Notes: generated by a model not told the origin, from the sequence alone. DNA of 64,000 nt from Streptomyces sp. NBC_00459 (GCF_036013955.1 NZ_CP107903.1:7936001-8000000); one strand, 5' to 3'. Shown: positions 19,245 through 27,730, counted from the first letter of the stretch. Made by a program: numbers and translations.

Positions 19245-19289
19245 CTATACACACCATGTATACGCCGCATGTATACGTCGAGTGCATAG
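19245..19289 (-). promoter_or_regulatory. Candidate PadR operator
   Basis: ATGTATAC occurs twice as a direct repeat (19256-19263 and 19269-19276, 13 bp apart), flanked by CTATAC (19245) and GCATAG (to 19289). Each repeat contains the palindrome GTATAC. It lies 8-52 bp upstream of the padR start, where autoregulatory PadR operators normally sit. Confidence 0.6.
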
Positions 19290-19367
19290 TCGGCGGCGGG
19301 TCTGCGTCGCCCGCGGTGTGATGCACCGCCGACTCGGCGGATGGGCCACACATGGACAAACCTCGGC

Positions 19368-19416
19368 TTGCGCTCGGAAACCGATCGGTTTACGATGATG
19401 GAAACCGGTCGGTTTC
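19368..19416 (+). promoter_or_regulatory. Promoter with two TetR-like palindromes
   Basis: A -35 TTGCGC (19368-19373), 17-nt spacer and -10 TACGAT (19391-19396) carry AAACCGATCGGTTT (19378-19391) in the spacer. A second palindrome with arms GAAACCG/CGGTTTC (19401-19416) lies about where transcription would begin, 24 bp centre to centre. The layout is that of a TetR-repressed promoter for the hydrolase at 19516. No TetR gene lies in the window. Confidence 0.65.
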
Positions 19417-19515
19417 TCGCCGAATCCAAGACCCGGTCCGTGGTCACGCCCCCTGCGGGCGGGTCCTGTCCGCATCACCCCTCCGCAGCAGTTCACACCA
19501 AGGGAAACTGACGAT

Positions 19516-20394
19516 ATGCCCAGCTCAGAGCCACGCCCCACGATTCACATCCCGGGAACCACCAGCCACACCATCGCCCCGCGCACAGGACGCCACGCTC
19601 GTGAGGGAAGACTGCGCTATCTCAAGGCGGGCACCGGTGCTCCGCTGGTCCTGCTGCACACCGTGCGCACGCAGGCCGAGCACTTCCGCCTCCTCGTCCC
19701 GCTGATCGCGGACCGGTACACCGTGTACGCCCTCGACCTGCCGGGGATGGGCTACTCCGAGATCGTGCCCGGTGCGTCGTACGACGAGCCGGCCATGCGT
19801 GCGGGCGTCGAGCGGCTGCTGACCGAACTCGACCTCCACGACGTGACGTTGGTCGGGGAGTCCATGGGAGCGGTGCTCGCCCTGACCGCCGCGGCCGATC
19901 TGCCCGAGCGGGTACGGCGCGTCGTCGCGGTGAACACCTACGACTTCCCCGGCGGGATCACCCGGTCCGGTCTTCTCGCCCGTGTGGTGGTCGGCGGTGT
20001 CCTCACTCCGGGCGTGGGCCCGGTGGTCGCCGGGGTGGAGCCCAAGCCCGTCGTCCGCAGGATCCTGCAGGGCGGGGTGGTCGACAGGACCGCGCTGCGG
20101 GAGGACTACCTCGACGAACTCCTCCGGGTGGGCAGCCGCCCCGGCTACCCGACCGTCGCCAGGGCCGTGTACCAGAGCATGCCCAGCCTCATCGCCGCCC
20201 GGTCGCGCTATCCCGAGGTCAAGGCGCCCGTCCACCTCGTCTACGGCGAGAAGGACTGGTCCCGCCCCTCCGACCGGGAAGCCAACAAGAAGCTGCTGCC
20301 CAACGCCGATTTCACGCAGGTGCCGGGAGCGGGCCACTTCATCGCCCTGGAACGGCCCGACCTGCTGGCCGACCTGCTGAACGCGGTGGCCTGA
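19516..20394 (+). CDS. Alpha/beta hydrolase
   Basis: 292 residues. The nucleophile elbow GESMGAV is at about residue 116, an Asp in YGEKDWSRP and a catalytic His in GAGHFIALERP, with the usual LDLPGMG strand. Substrate unknown. ATG 19516 follows AAGGGAAA. The paired palindromes upstream suggest induction by a small molecule. Confidence 0.88.
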   Translation: MPSSEPRPTIHIPGTTSHTIAPRTGRHAREGRLRYLKAGTGAPLVLLHTVRTQAEHFRLLVPLIADRYTVYALDLPGMGYSEIVPGASYDEPAMRAGVERLLTELDLHDVTLVGESMGAVLALTAAADLPERVRRVVAVNTYDFPGGITRSGLLARVVVGGVLTPGVGPVVAGVEPKPVVRRILQGGVVDRTALREDYLDELLRVGSRPGYPTVARAVYQSMPSLIAARSRYPEVKAPVHLVYGEKDWSRPSDREANKKLLPNADFTQVPGAGHFIALERPDLLADLLNAVA

Positions 20395-20500
20395 CCGGAG
20401 CCCGGGAGCGCCGTAGTCACCCCCGTTCGGGTGTAGTGCGCTACGGGGACCACGTTCGACCATGTGCCCCACAGTGTCGTGGCATGCAAAGGAGCAGCAC

Positions 20501-22177
20501 ATGGCAGAGATCCAGATCGAGTTCGATGTTCCGGCCGAGATGAGTGACGGCACGGTGCTGCGCGCGGATGTCTACCGGCCCGGCGGTACGGGACCGTGGC
20601 CGGTGCTGCTGAGCCGGCTGCCGTACGGCAAGCAGGCACCCATGACGGGCGTCGTACTCGATCCTCTGGCGGCGGCCAGGCGCGGTTTCATGGTGGTCCT
20701 CCAGGACACGCGGGGCCGCTTCGCCTCCGAGGGGGAGTGGGAGCCGTGGACGTACGAGGAGAGCGACGGTTACGACACCGTGCGGTGGGCCGCCGCCCTG
20801 CCCGGCTCGAACGGTGCCGTCGGCATGATCGGCGGCAGCTACTTCGGCAACACCCAGTGGATGGCGGCGCTGTCGAAGCCGCCGGAGCTGAAGGCGATCG
20901 CGCCGTTGATCACGTGGTCCGATCCGGACGACGGGCTGTTCTCGCGCGGCGGTGCGATCGAGCTCGGCATCACCGTGCCCTGGTCCCTGATGCAGGGCGC
21001 CGACACCCTGATGCGCCGTCACCGCACCGACCCCGGCGCGCTCGTGGGCAGTCTCGGCGGGCTCGTGCGGGATCTGGACGGCCTGGCGAGCGGCGGTTAC
21101 GGGGAACTGCCGGCTGGACGGTTTCCCGCGTTCGCCCGGCACGAGCTCCCCGAGGTCGGCTACGAGCGTTCCCGGCGGGAGCCCGGGTGGGCGCGGTCCT
21201 GCACTGTCGCGGGCCGCCACGACGAGGTCGACCTGCCCACCTTCCAACTCGGCGGCTGGTACGACATCTTCGCCCAGGGCACGCTCGACAACTTCACCGC
21301 CATGCGCCGGGCCGGCCGGTCCGCCACGTTGATCATGGGGCCGTGGACCCACACCAACTGGCAGCACGTGGTCGGTGACGTCAACTTCGGGTTCGCCGCG
21401 CACTCCGACTTCATGGGTATGCGGGGACGCGTGCACGACCTGCAGTTCGACTGGTTCGCGCGCACGCTCGGCGAAGGGGTGGCGCTGGAGCCTGACACGG
21501 GCACGGTGCTGCTGTTCGTGATGGGGGCCAACCAGTGGCGCGAGGAGACGGAATGGCCGCTGTCGCGGGCGGTGGACACGGACTTCCACCTGCGTGCGGG
21601 CGGACGCCTGACCCTGGAGCCGCCGTCCACCGCCGAGCAGGCCGAGGAGTTCACCTACGACCCGATGGATCCGGTGCCCACCACCGGCGGCGCGCTCCTG
21701 ATGCCCGACGACTTCCGTCCCGGACCGCTGGACCAGGCGGCCGTGGAGACGCGTGAGGACGTCCTGGTCTTCACCACCGAACCGCTCGCCGAGGACCTGG
21801 AGGTGACCGGCCGGGTCCGGGCGGTGCTCTTCGCCGCCACGGACGGGGTCTCGACCGACTGGGTGGCACGCCTGTGCGACGTCGACGAGAACGGTGTCTC
21901 CCGCAATGTGGCCGACGGCATCGTGCGGGTGCGTGCGGCGACACCGGGTGAGGCGGCCGAACACGTCGTGGACCTGTGGTCGACCAGCATCGTCTTCCGG
22001 GCGCGCCACCGGATACGGGTCCAGGTCACCTCCAGCAACTTCCCCCGCTGGGACCGCAACCTCAACACGGGTGAACCCGAGGAGAGCGCGACCACGTCCC
22101 GAGTGGCCCACCAGCGGGTCTTCCACGACCCCGCACGTCCCTCCCGCATCGTCCTGCCCGTGGTGCCTCCAGCCTGA
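20501..22177 (+). CDS. CocE/NonD-family hydrolase (X-Pro dipeptidyl-peptidase-like)
   Basis: 558 residues. The N-terminal alpha/beta hydrolase domain has the nucleophile in GGSYFGNTQW and the catalytic His region in MGPWTHTNW. The C-terminal beta jelly-roll (VTGRVRAVLFAATDGVSTDWVARLCDV) is typical of CocE and related acyl-peptide or ester hydrolases. ATG 20501 follows AAAGGAGCAG; the in-frame ATG at 20462 has no ribosome site. It lies 106 nt after the hydrolase gene and may share its transcript. Confidence 0.9.
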   Translation: MAEIQIEFDVPAEMSDGTVLRADVYRPGGTGPWPVLLSRLPYGKQAPMTGVVLDPLAAARRGFMVVLQDTRGRFASEGEWEPWTYEESDGYDTVRWAAALPGSNGAVGMIGGSYFGNTQWMAALSKPPELKAIAPLITWSDPDDGLFSRGGAIELGITVPWSLMQGADTLMRRHRTDPGALVGSLGGLVRDLDGLASGGYGELPAGRFPAFARHELPEVGYERSRREPGWARSCTVAGRHDEVDLPTFQLGGWYDIFAQGTLDNFTAMRRAGRSATLIMGPWTHTNWQHVVGDVNFGFAAHSDFMGMRGRVHDLQFDWFARTLGEGVALEPDTGTVLLFVMGANQWREETEWPLSRAVDTDFHLRAGGRLTLEPPSTAEQAEEFTYDPMDPVPTTGGALLMPDDFRPGPLDQAAVETREDVLVFTTEPLAEDLEVTGRVRAVLFAATDGVSTDWVARLCDVDENGVSRNVADGIVRVRAATPGEAAEHVVDLWSTSIVFRARHRIRVQVTSSNFPRWDRNLNTGEPEESATTSRVAHQRVFHDPARPSRIVLPVVPPA

Positions 22178-22502
22178 CCGGGAGCGATGGGAGAGCTCGC
22201 CGATCCGTTGCTCCGGTGGGCAAGGGCGCCGAAGCAGCCATGTCGGCCCGGTCGAAGGGCGGCGGGCATCCTGAGGCGAAGGGCGATGAGCTCCCACGGG
22301 GGCCTGCCCCTCGGCCATCGTGCGGTGAAGATTCCTCGGTCGGCAGACCGGAAGGGTTCCGCTCCACCGGCCTGCGGTGACGCGGCCGGATCCGGAGGCG
22401 GCGGCCATCCGGTCGAGTACGGCACCGAGGCCCTGGGCCAAGTGGGCAAGCGACCCGCCTGCTCGATCTGACGCCAGGGTTGGCCACCGAACTCCAGATG
22501 CC
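22178..22502. other. Stretch without a recognisable gene
   Basis: About 325 nt follow the CocE-like gene with no frame showing ribosome site, family motif or consistent codon bias. It leads directly into a transposase fragment and is probably decayed or transposition-derived sequence. Confidence 0.5.
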
Positions 22503-22626
22503 GGTCAGCTGCGCGCCCTGCTGCGCATCCGGTTGCCCACCGGGCGGACGCCCCGCGTGATCGGCGTCGACGACTTCGCTCTGTGCCGGCGACACCGCGG
22601 TGCCACCGTGGTGATCGACGCCGAGC
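22503..22626 (+). pseudogene. ISL3-family transposase fragment
   Basis: The frame reads LLRIRLPTGRTPRVIGVDDF then ALCRRHRGATVVIDAE. This is the conserved ISL3 catalytic segment holding the first Asp of the transposase active site. Only about 41 residues remain; both ends of the gene are missing and no terminal inverted repeats are evident. It abuts the truncated oxidoreductase on the opposite strand. Confidence 0.75.
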
Positions 22627-22823
22627 CTCCGGACAGCTGGTGCAGTGCCGTCCCGAACGTCCCGAACTCGAAGCGGCCTCGTCGAGAGGAGGTGGCGCAG
22701 CCGCAGGGGACGTTGTGGCGCTCCGCCAGGAGGGTGCGCAGTCCCGGCGTTGCAGGGCGGCGGCGGTCAGTCCGGCGTTGCCCCGCGCCGATGACCACCG
22801 CGTCGCAGTCCGTCGTCGTGGCT
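22627..22823 (-). pseudogene. Truncated FAD/NAD(P) oxidoreductase (phytoene-dehydrogenase-like) N-terminus
   Basis: Reading leftward from 22823, DCDAVVIGAG begins an FAD-binding fold. An extra base then shifts the frame; the expected NAGLTAAALQRR can be read one frame over. A second shift restores the frame for RTLLAERHNVPCGCATSSRR and the FEF...ALHQLSG block. Similarity ends where the ISL3 fragment begins. The gene also lacks a standard start codon (GTA). It would have been coupled to the SnoaL-like gene just upstream. Clearly dead. Confidence 0.75.
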
Positions 22824-23214
22824 ACTGTTCGGCGGCCTCTCGGGCGATCTGCTCGAACTGGGCGCCCATGGCCTCGCCGAGCGCCTGGGCGGCGGAGAGC
22901 GGGCGCACCATCACCGTGAACTCGTCGATCTTCCCGTCGTCGTCGAAGTGCAGGAAGTCGCATCCCTGGAGTTGCTTGCCGGCGACGGTGGCGGTGAAGA
23001 CGAAGGCGTGATCGCGGCCGTCGGGGTTGGCGATCTCACGGACGTAGGTGAAGTCCTCGAAGACCCGGAGCACGCCGCGCAGGATCGCCGCGGTGATGGC
23101 CTTGCCCGGGTACGGCTTGAAGGCGACGGGGCTGGTGAAGACGACGTCGTCGGCAAGCAGAGCGGCCACGGCGTCCAGGTTGCCGCTCTCGACGGCCTTG
23201 CGAAAGGGATGCAT
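22822..23214 (-). CDS. SnoaL/NTF2-like domain protein
   Basis: 130 residues with the cone-shaped alpha+beta fold pattern: MHPFRKAVESGNLDAVAALLADDVVF followed by a strand-rich half with GCDFLHFDDDGKIDEFTVMVRP. Members are polyketide cyclases, isomerases or hydroxylases; the activity here is unknown. ATG 23214 follows GAGGTGG; ATG 23235 has no ribosome site. It is divergent from the PadR gene and its former partner downstream is a pseudogene. Confidence 0.85.
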   Translation of the reverse strand: MHPFRKAVESGNLDAVAALLADDVVFTSPVAFKPYPGKAITAAILRGVLRVFEDFTYVREIANPDGRDHAFVFTATVAGKQLQGCDFLHFDDDGKIDEFTVMVRPLSAAQALGEAMGAQFEQIAREAAEQ

Positions 23215-23231
23215 GAGCCCACCTCTGATAC

Positions 23232-23243
23232 TCATAAATATGA
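23232..23243. promoter_or_regulatory. AT-rich palindrome in the divergent intergenic region
   Basis: TCATA and TATGA arms (23232-23236, 23239-23243) flank AA just upstream of the SnoaL-like gene. It may be a promoter or operator element. The region is markedly AT-rich. Confidence 0.35.
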
Positions 23244-23312
23244 ATAGCCGTGTTGCAGATTAGAGGGGCTTCTTGGGGCTTGTCTACAGGGAATTGGTGA
23301 GCATTAGTCATG

Positions 23313-23324
23313 TTGTTGAATAAT
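23313..23324 (+). promoter_or_regulatory. TTGTTGAATAAT motif upstream of padR-2
   Basis: First of three copies of TTGTTGAATAW, 17 bp before the PadR-family start codon, overlapping a possible -10 (TAATCT). Likely the autoregulatory operator of the gene at 23341. Confidence 0.5.
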
Positions 23325-23340
23325 CTGCTAGCGTGGATCC

Positions 23341-23916
23341 ATGGCTTTGCGGAACGCGGTGATGGCCGCGCTGTTGGAGGGCGAGGCGTCCGGGTACGAC
23401 CTCGCGAAGGCGTTCGACGCGACGGTCGCCAACTTCTGGATGTCGACGCCTCAACAGCTCTACCGGGAGCTGGATCGCATGGAGGCCGAAGGACTCGTCA
23501 CGGCCCGCGTCGTCGAGCAGAAGCGCCGCCCCAACAAGCGACTGTTCTCCTTGACGGAGGCCGGGCGGAAGGCCGTCCACGCCTACACCGCCGAGCCCTT
23601 GGGTAAACCGGCGGTGATCCGGGACGAGTTGCTTGTCAAGGTGCAGTGCCTGGACGCGGGCGACATGGAAGCGGTCCGCACCGCCATCGCCGAGCGCATG
23701 GAGTGGGCGACCGCCAAGCTGGCCCGCTATGAGCGGCTCCGGCAGCGCCTGCTCGACGGGCGCTCCGAGGAGGCCTACTTCGCCGAAGCCGAGCGCATCG
23801 GCCCGTACCTCACCCTGCTGCGCGGGATGTCGTTCGAGCGGGAGAATCTCCAGTGGGGAGACATGGCGCTGCGCAGGCTCGAACAGCGCACGGCCGCGCT
23901 CCGGGCCGACGGCTGA
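23341..23916 (+). CDS. PadR-family transcriptional regulator
   Basis: 191 residues. The N-terminal winged helix (VMAALLEGEASGYDLAKAFD, recognition part TPQQLYRELDRMEAEGLV) is followed by a long helical C-terminal domain of the AphA/Vir type. It is divergent from the SnoaL-like gene and flanked by TTGTTGAATAW motifs, so it probably represses that gene pair, itself and perhaps the GDSL hydrolase. Confidence 0.9.
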   Translation: MALRNAVMAALLEGEASGYDLAKAFDATVANFWMSTPQQLYRELDRMEAEGLVTARVVEQKRRPNKRLFSLTEAGRKAVHAYTAEPLGKPAVIRDELLVKVQCLDAGDMEAVRTAIAERMEWATAKLARYERLRQRLLDGRSEEAYFAEAERIGPYLTLLRGMSFERENLQWGDMALRRLEQRTAALRADG

Positions 23917-23939
23917 CTGCGGCGGCCCCACCCACCCAG

Positions 23940-23950
23940 TTATTCAACAA
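23940..23950 (-). promoter_or_regulatory. TTGTTGAATAA motif downstream of padR-2
   Basis: A second, inverted copy of the motif lies 24 nt after the padR stop. It is bracketed by CCCAC and GTGGG, which could form a short stem. Confidence 0.45.
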
Positions 23951-24199
23951 AGTGGGTACATGAGAGTGAGTGCAGGAGCAGGACGGTCGTGAACAGCCCG
24001 GTCTCTCAGGCGTCGTAGGTCTGTGCGCGAGCACGGTGAACAGCGGTGCCACGACGCCTACGGCCAGGTCGCTGACGATCCGATCCGCAGACGCTTCGCG
24101 CGCAGTACGCGAAGGGACGGATGTCGCTCATTTCCAGCTCTCGTCCGGTGAAGAGCGGTTCAGCACGTGGAGCCGCCGGTGTCGTCGCGAGCCAGAGCA

Positions 24200-25006
24200 T
24201 CACACCGGTGGGGAGATGTCCTCGATGGACGCGGCCACCGGAAGCAGCGCCGGCCGCTTGGGCCGGCGGCCGTCACCGGAGGAGCGGCCACGCAGACGGC
24301 GGCCGACCCAAGGGCCTAGGAAGGTGCCGGCCCAGCGCAGTTCGGCACCCACGGTCCTCCAGACAGAGACGTCTGTCCCCTCGGCCGGAAGGGGAAGAGT
24401 CCACTTGTCGTCGCTGCCCGGCAGGCCGAGCGCCTGGGCCGCGGCAGCCGCGATGCGCGCGTGTCCGAGCGGACCGGCGTGCAGCCGGTCGGCACTCCAC
24501 AACCGCGGATCGGTCGCCGCCGCGTGCGCGGCCGTCTCCGCCACCACCACGCCGTGGCGGTCGGCGGCTTCCCGGATGCGGGCGTTGAGTGCGAGAACAC
24601 GGTGACCGATCGGGCGGGCCAACGGCGTGATACGCCCGACATCGGGAAACATGAGGGTCGCGACGGTGGCGCCCTGCGCGGTGAGGGCGGCGAACATCGC
24701 CTCAACATGGCCGGCCACCTCGTCCAGGTCGCAGCCCGGGCGCAACGCATCGTTGACCCCAGCCACCACGGTGGCGAGGTCGGGCCGCATCGCGAGAGCC
24801 GGAGCCAGCTGCTCGGCGCGCACCTGACCGGCCTTACGACCGCGCACCGCGAGGTTGGCGTATAGCAGGCCGGGGCTGTGGCGGGCGACCTGCTCGGCGA
24901 GCCGGTCCGCCCACCCCCGAAGACCACGGACGTCGTCGCCGTCCCCGAGCCCCTCGGTGTGACTGTCACCCAGGGCGACATAGCGCAGATACCCATTGCT
25001 CGACAC
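24200..25006 (-). CDS. SGNH/GDSL-type esterase
   Basis: 268 residues. Block I is VALGDSHTEG (Ser near residue 15), block II the Gly in LAVRGRKAGQV, block III VVAGVNDAL and block V DRLHAGPLGH. These supply the complete Ser-Gly-Asn-His set of an SGNH hydrolase. There is no clear signal peptide. The basic C-terminal tail (WVGRRLRGRSSG) is not part of the catalytic fold. The start is GTG 25006. A copy of TTGTTGAATAT lies about 80 bp upstream, suggesting control by the nearby PadR. Confidence 0.9.
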   Translation of the reverse strand: MSSNGYLRYVALGDSHTEGLGDGDDVRGLRGWADRLAEQVARHSPGLLYANLAVRGRKAGQVRAEQLAPALAMRPDLATVVAGVNDALRPGCDLDEVAGHVEAMFAALTAQGATVATLMFPDVGRITPLARPIGHRVLALNARIREAADRHGVVVAETAAHAAATDPRLWSADRLHAGPLGHARIAAAAAQALGLPGSDDKWTLPLPAEGTDVSVWRTVGAELRWAGTFLGPWVGRRLRGRSSGDGRRPKRPALLPVAASIEDISPPV

Positions 25007-25058
25007 GGGGCCGACCGCCTCTCGTCAACGCTGCTGGTGGAAGTGGCACACGGCCATC

Positions 25059-25095
25059 GTTGAACAACTAGGTAACTAGTCGCATTGTTGAATAT
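25059..25095 (-). promoter_or_regulatory. Motif cluster upstream of the GDSL gene
   Basis: GTTGAACAAC (25059-25068) is a short palindrome, CTAGGTAACTAG lies near 25068-25079 and TTGTTGAATAT lies at 25085-25095. The last is the third copy of the motif near padR-2. Confidence 0.45.
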
Positions 25096-25209
25096 GACGA
25101 TAACTGCGGGCTCACCTTCCTGCAAAGTGACGCCGCTCAGACAGGAGCTGAGGCTGTCGAGGGCGGTCCGCCGCCGCAGTCGGCGGGGCGGGCCCTGAAC
25201 CGCCGACCG

Positions 25210-25719
25210 TCAGCCGGTCCGGGGGGACTGTCCACGAAGCAGGCCCGGGTCAGTGACCTGGGCCTTCTTGCTGCATGTGGTGATCACTCGCCCGATCAGC
25301 AGCAGGGCGTCGGGCGTGGGCGGGAGGATCTCATCCACCATCCCGTCCGCGAACGCCTCCGTCCCCTCGGGCAGCGCGTCGCGCACCCGGTAGTACGCGT
25401 CTTCGACGTCCTCGATCGGCGCGCCGGGGATGGACACCCCACCGCTGTCCCGGTAGCCCATCAGCACCCCCTGATGGCCCAGGACCATGTCCATTCTGAG
25501 CCTCAGGAGCAGTCCGTCCACTTCGAACAGGCCAGGCAGGGCGTCCTGTACGAGCGGCAACAGCAAGGTGCGGGTGGGGATGCGGCTCGGCGGCGACTGC
25601 TGGCCAGCAGCTCGTGCGCGGTCGTTCCCACGCATGGCCTCGGTGTATCGCGTGCCGGTGGCCCGGCTCTGCTCCCGGATCTCCCGCGTACGCTTTCGCG
25701 ACTTCCTGGGCTGGCTCAT
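25210..25719 (-). CDS. Hypothetical protein
   Basis: 169 residues. It has a very basic N-terminus (MSQPRKSRKRTREIREQSRATG) followed by an alpha/beta segment with LLLPLVQDALPGLFEVDGLL and an acidic EDVEDAYYRVRDAL helix. I do not recognise the family; similar basic N-termini occur on actinobacterial proteins associated with mobile regions. The start is placed at the Met before the basic segment. It stands alone between the GDSL gene and unassigned sequence. Confidence 0.6.
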   Translation of the reverse strand: MSQPRKSRKRTREIREQSRATGTRYTEAMRGNDRARAAGQQSPPSRIPTRTLLLPLVQDALPGLFEVDGLLLRLRMDMVLGHQGVLMGYRDSGGVSIPGAPIEDVEDAYYRVRDALPEGTEAFADGMVDEILPPTPDALLLIGRVITTCSKKAQVTDPGLLRGQSPRTG

Positions 25720-26162
25720 AGGCACGTCTGACTCCGTAGAGCAGCGCACCCCACGCACACGCCGCTCTGAAGACAGGCAGGCTCAGGTGCACGATGCGTC
25801 GAAGGACAGCTTGGCCTACCAACGAGGACCCCGGCGTGAGCGGAAGACCCCTTCAGCGGTCGGCGGTCGTGACCACCTCCCGGAAGCCTACCGGAGGGGT
25901 GCCGGACGATGACCGCCCATCCCAGAGTCGTGATCAATCTCAGCGCCGACGGCTGGTCCCCAAGATCGCACAATGGGCCTGCTCGTCGGCTTCGGGGTAC
26001 GCCTCGCGCTTGGCGTGCTCGGCGAGGGTTCGGATGCGGGCCAGGCGTCGAGTGGTTCGAGATCGTGGGCAGGATCTCCCTCCTCCTCGATGCCGCAGTC
26101 GTCGTACAGCCAGACAGATGCAGGCACCTGGCGTTCTGCGAACCTGTCGGCGACGATGGTCC
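25720..26162. other. Stretch without a clear gene, possibly a decayed frame
   Basis: No intact gene is convincing here. On the minus strand around 25940-26130 two frames can be stitched (LYDDCGIEEEGDPAHDLEPL, then ARIRTLAEHAKREAYPEADE). This looks like a frameshifted small protein with faint DUF2786-like character, but the evidence is thin. Confidence 0.35.
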
Positions 26163-26696
26163 ATGGACACCGAGCGGGATGTGCTGTGGACCGCCAGAGA
26201 CCGCAGGCGCTATTCGCTGCGCCGGTGGCTCACCCTGTTCGGGGTCGTGCTGGTCGGGGTTTGCGGATGGCCGATGACCAAGGCGTCGGCCGACCCGGAT
26301 CGTGGTCTGAACGACATGGGATGGATCCTTGTCGTCGGTGTTGCCGTGGCGATCCCGGCCGGCATCGCACTCTGGATCTGGGACCGGCGCCGCGTCCTCG
26401 ACGTCCACGCCGACGATGAACTTCACCTCGGCCTGGTCAACGGACGCGCCGTCCACCTCGACCCGGCCGCAGTCCGGCAGATCCGGATGACCTGGCGGTT
26501 GTCGTCCGATGGCAGCTTCGGCACCGCGAAACTGCTCTTGGTCACTGACCAGTTGCTTGGCTACCACGGACGCTCCGACCTGATCGACACCGGGAGGCTG
26601 CAACCCCTGCTCGCCTGCTGGGAACAGAGATGTCCGGGCATCGAGGTGACCGTGAAGAAGCTCACTCCCTACTCCGCCGTCGAATTCACCGATTGA
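26163..26696 (+). CDS. Small membrane protein of unknown function
   Basis: 177 residues. Two hydrophobic segments (about residues 22-40, LTLFGVVLVGVCGW, and 56-77, WILVVGVAVAIPAGIALWIW) are followed by a soluble domain of about 100 residues (VLDVHADDELHLGLVNGRAV). ATG 26163 is chosen because the codons upstream are of poor quality. Function unknown; the layout resembles actinobacterial membrane-anchored hypothetical proteins. Confidence 0.65.
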   Translation: MDTERDVLWTARDRRRYSLRRWLTLFGVVLVGVCGWPMTKASADPDRGLNDMGWILVVGVAVAIPAGIALWIWDRRRVLDVHADDELHLGLVNGRAVHLDPAAVRQIRMTWRLSSDGSFGTAKLLLVTDQLLGYHGRSDLIDTGRLQPLLACWEQRCPGIEVTVKKLTPYSAVEFTD

Positions 26697-26745
26697 ACGG
26701 ACAGGACGGGTTTTCCGAGATCTTGTCGCCGGAGACCCGCCGTCC

Positions 26746-27322
26746 ACGATTGCGGTCTTCGTCGCTGGCGCCACCGGCGTTGTCGGCAGTCTCCTCGTCC
26801 CGATGCTGGTTGCGGCTGGGCACGAGGTCACCGGGACCTCACGGACCCTGGCCGGGATAGAGCGGATCAGAAGCCTCGGGGCGGCGGGAATACAGGCGGA
26901 TGCGCTCGACGCGGACAGACTGCGGCACGCGGTCTGCGCGGCAGCACCGGAGGTAGTGATCCACCAGCTCACCGACCTCTCCGGCGCGGACGGGGCCGCC
27001 AACGGCCGAATACGCCGCGACGGCACCCGAAACCTGGTGGAGGCCGCGAAAGCGGCTGGGGTCGGCCGGATCGTCGCACAGTCGATTTCCTGGGCGCGCG
27101 CCGGGCGAAGGCCCGGCCGAGGAGGTGGTACCGCTCGACAGCACGGCCGCTCAACCCCGAGCCCGGATGGTGGCCGCCGTCAGGGCCTCGGAGGAGACGG
27201 CAGCCGAGTTGGAGACAGCGGTCTTGCTGCGCTACGGCCTGCTGCACGGGCCCGGCACCTGGTACGCACCGGGCGGCGCCTTCGCAGCGGCACTGGCGGG
27301 CGACTGGGGAGCACCATGGTGA
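26746..27322 (+). pseudogene. Frameshifted NAD-dependent epimerase/dehydratase
   Basis: The nucleotide-binding start TIAVFVAGATGVVGSLLVPM is clear, but no start codon precedes it. The frame holds through GRIVAQSISWA near 27090. There a 2-nt loss, apparently in a Tyr codon, shifts into APGEGPAEEVVPLDS and RYGLLHGPGTWYAPGG. It ends at about two thirds of normal family length, at the junction with the opposite-strand remnant. Confidence 0.78.
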
Positions 27323-27623
27323 ACGACGCGGTGAGCACGAGGCTGTCTGTCGCGAGCAGTTGCCCTACGCTCTCCGCATCCTCCAGCAGCCAAGGCCCGA
27401 GTGCCTCGTCTTCCGGCACCAACCACACCCGGCTGCCGGCCCAGCCGCGCACCTCGGCTCCTTCGCCAACCCAGCCGAACAGCTCGTATGTCCCACGCCG
27501 GGGTCCCCCGAACAGCCCCTACGCCTCGGCGCAGACGCCCCAGGCATGGCCGTGCTCCGTCCCGGTCAGCGTGTACCGTGCCCGCCCGTGATCGTTCTCG
27601 TCCTCATACACGGGGGAAATCAT
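27315..27623 (-). pseudogene. Nonsense-interrupted gene remnant of unknown family
   Basis: From ATG 27623 the frame reads MISPVYEDENDHGRARYTL and on to GVCAEA. A TAG stop follows (27521-27519), after which the same frame continues with good codon bias: GLFGGPRRGTYELFGWVGEG, SRVWLVPEDEALGPWLLED and SVGQLLATDSLVL. The continuity argues for a recent nonsense mutation in a real gene that is also cut at the boundary with the epimerase remnant. Family not recognised. Confidence 0.6.
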
Positions 27624-27730
27624 GCCCGGACCCGGCCTTCGCGGCGCAGCCCTTTTCCGCACGGCCGGGGCGAACCTTGGGCCGCCGAAGTGAAGTGCGA
27701 TCCGTGCTCGCCACGCCGTAGCGTCCTGGG

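Noticed and set aside
20411..20436. Imperfect stem between the two hydrolase genes
   Set aside because: CCGTAG/CTACGG arms exist but the inner pairing is interrupted, so a terminator call is not supported.
20441..22441. 666-codon minus-strand frame opposite the CocE-like hydrolase
   Set aside because: Antisense shadow of a well-supported gene; composition is skewed to His, Gly and Arg with no domain.
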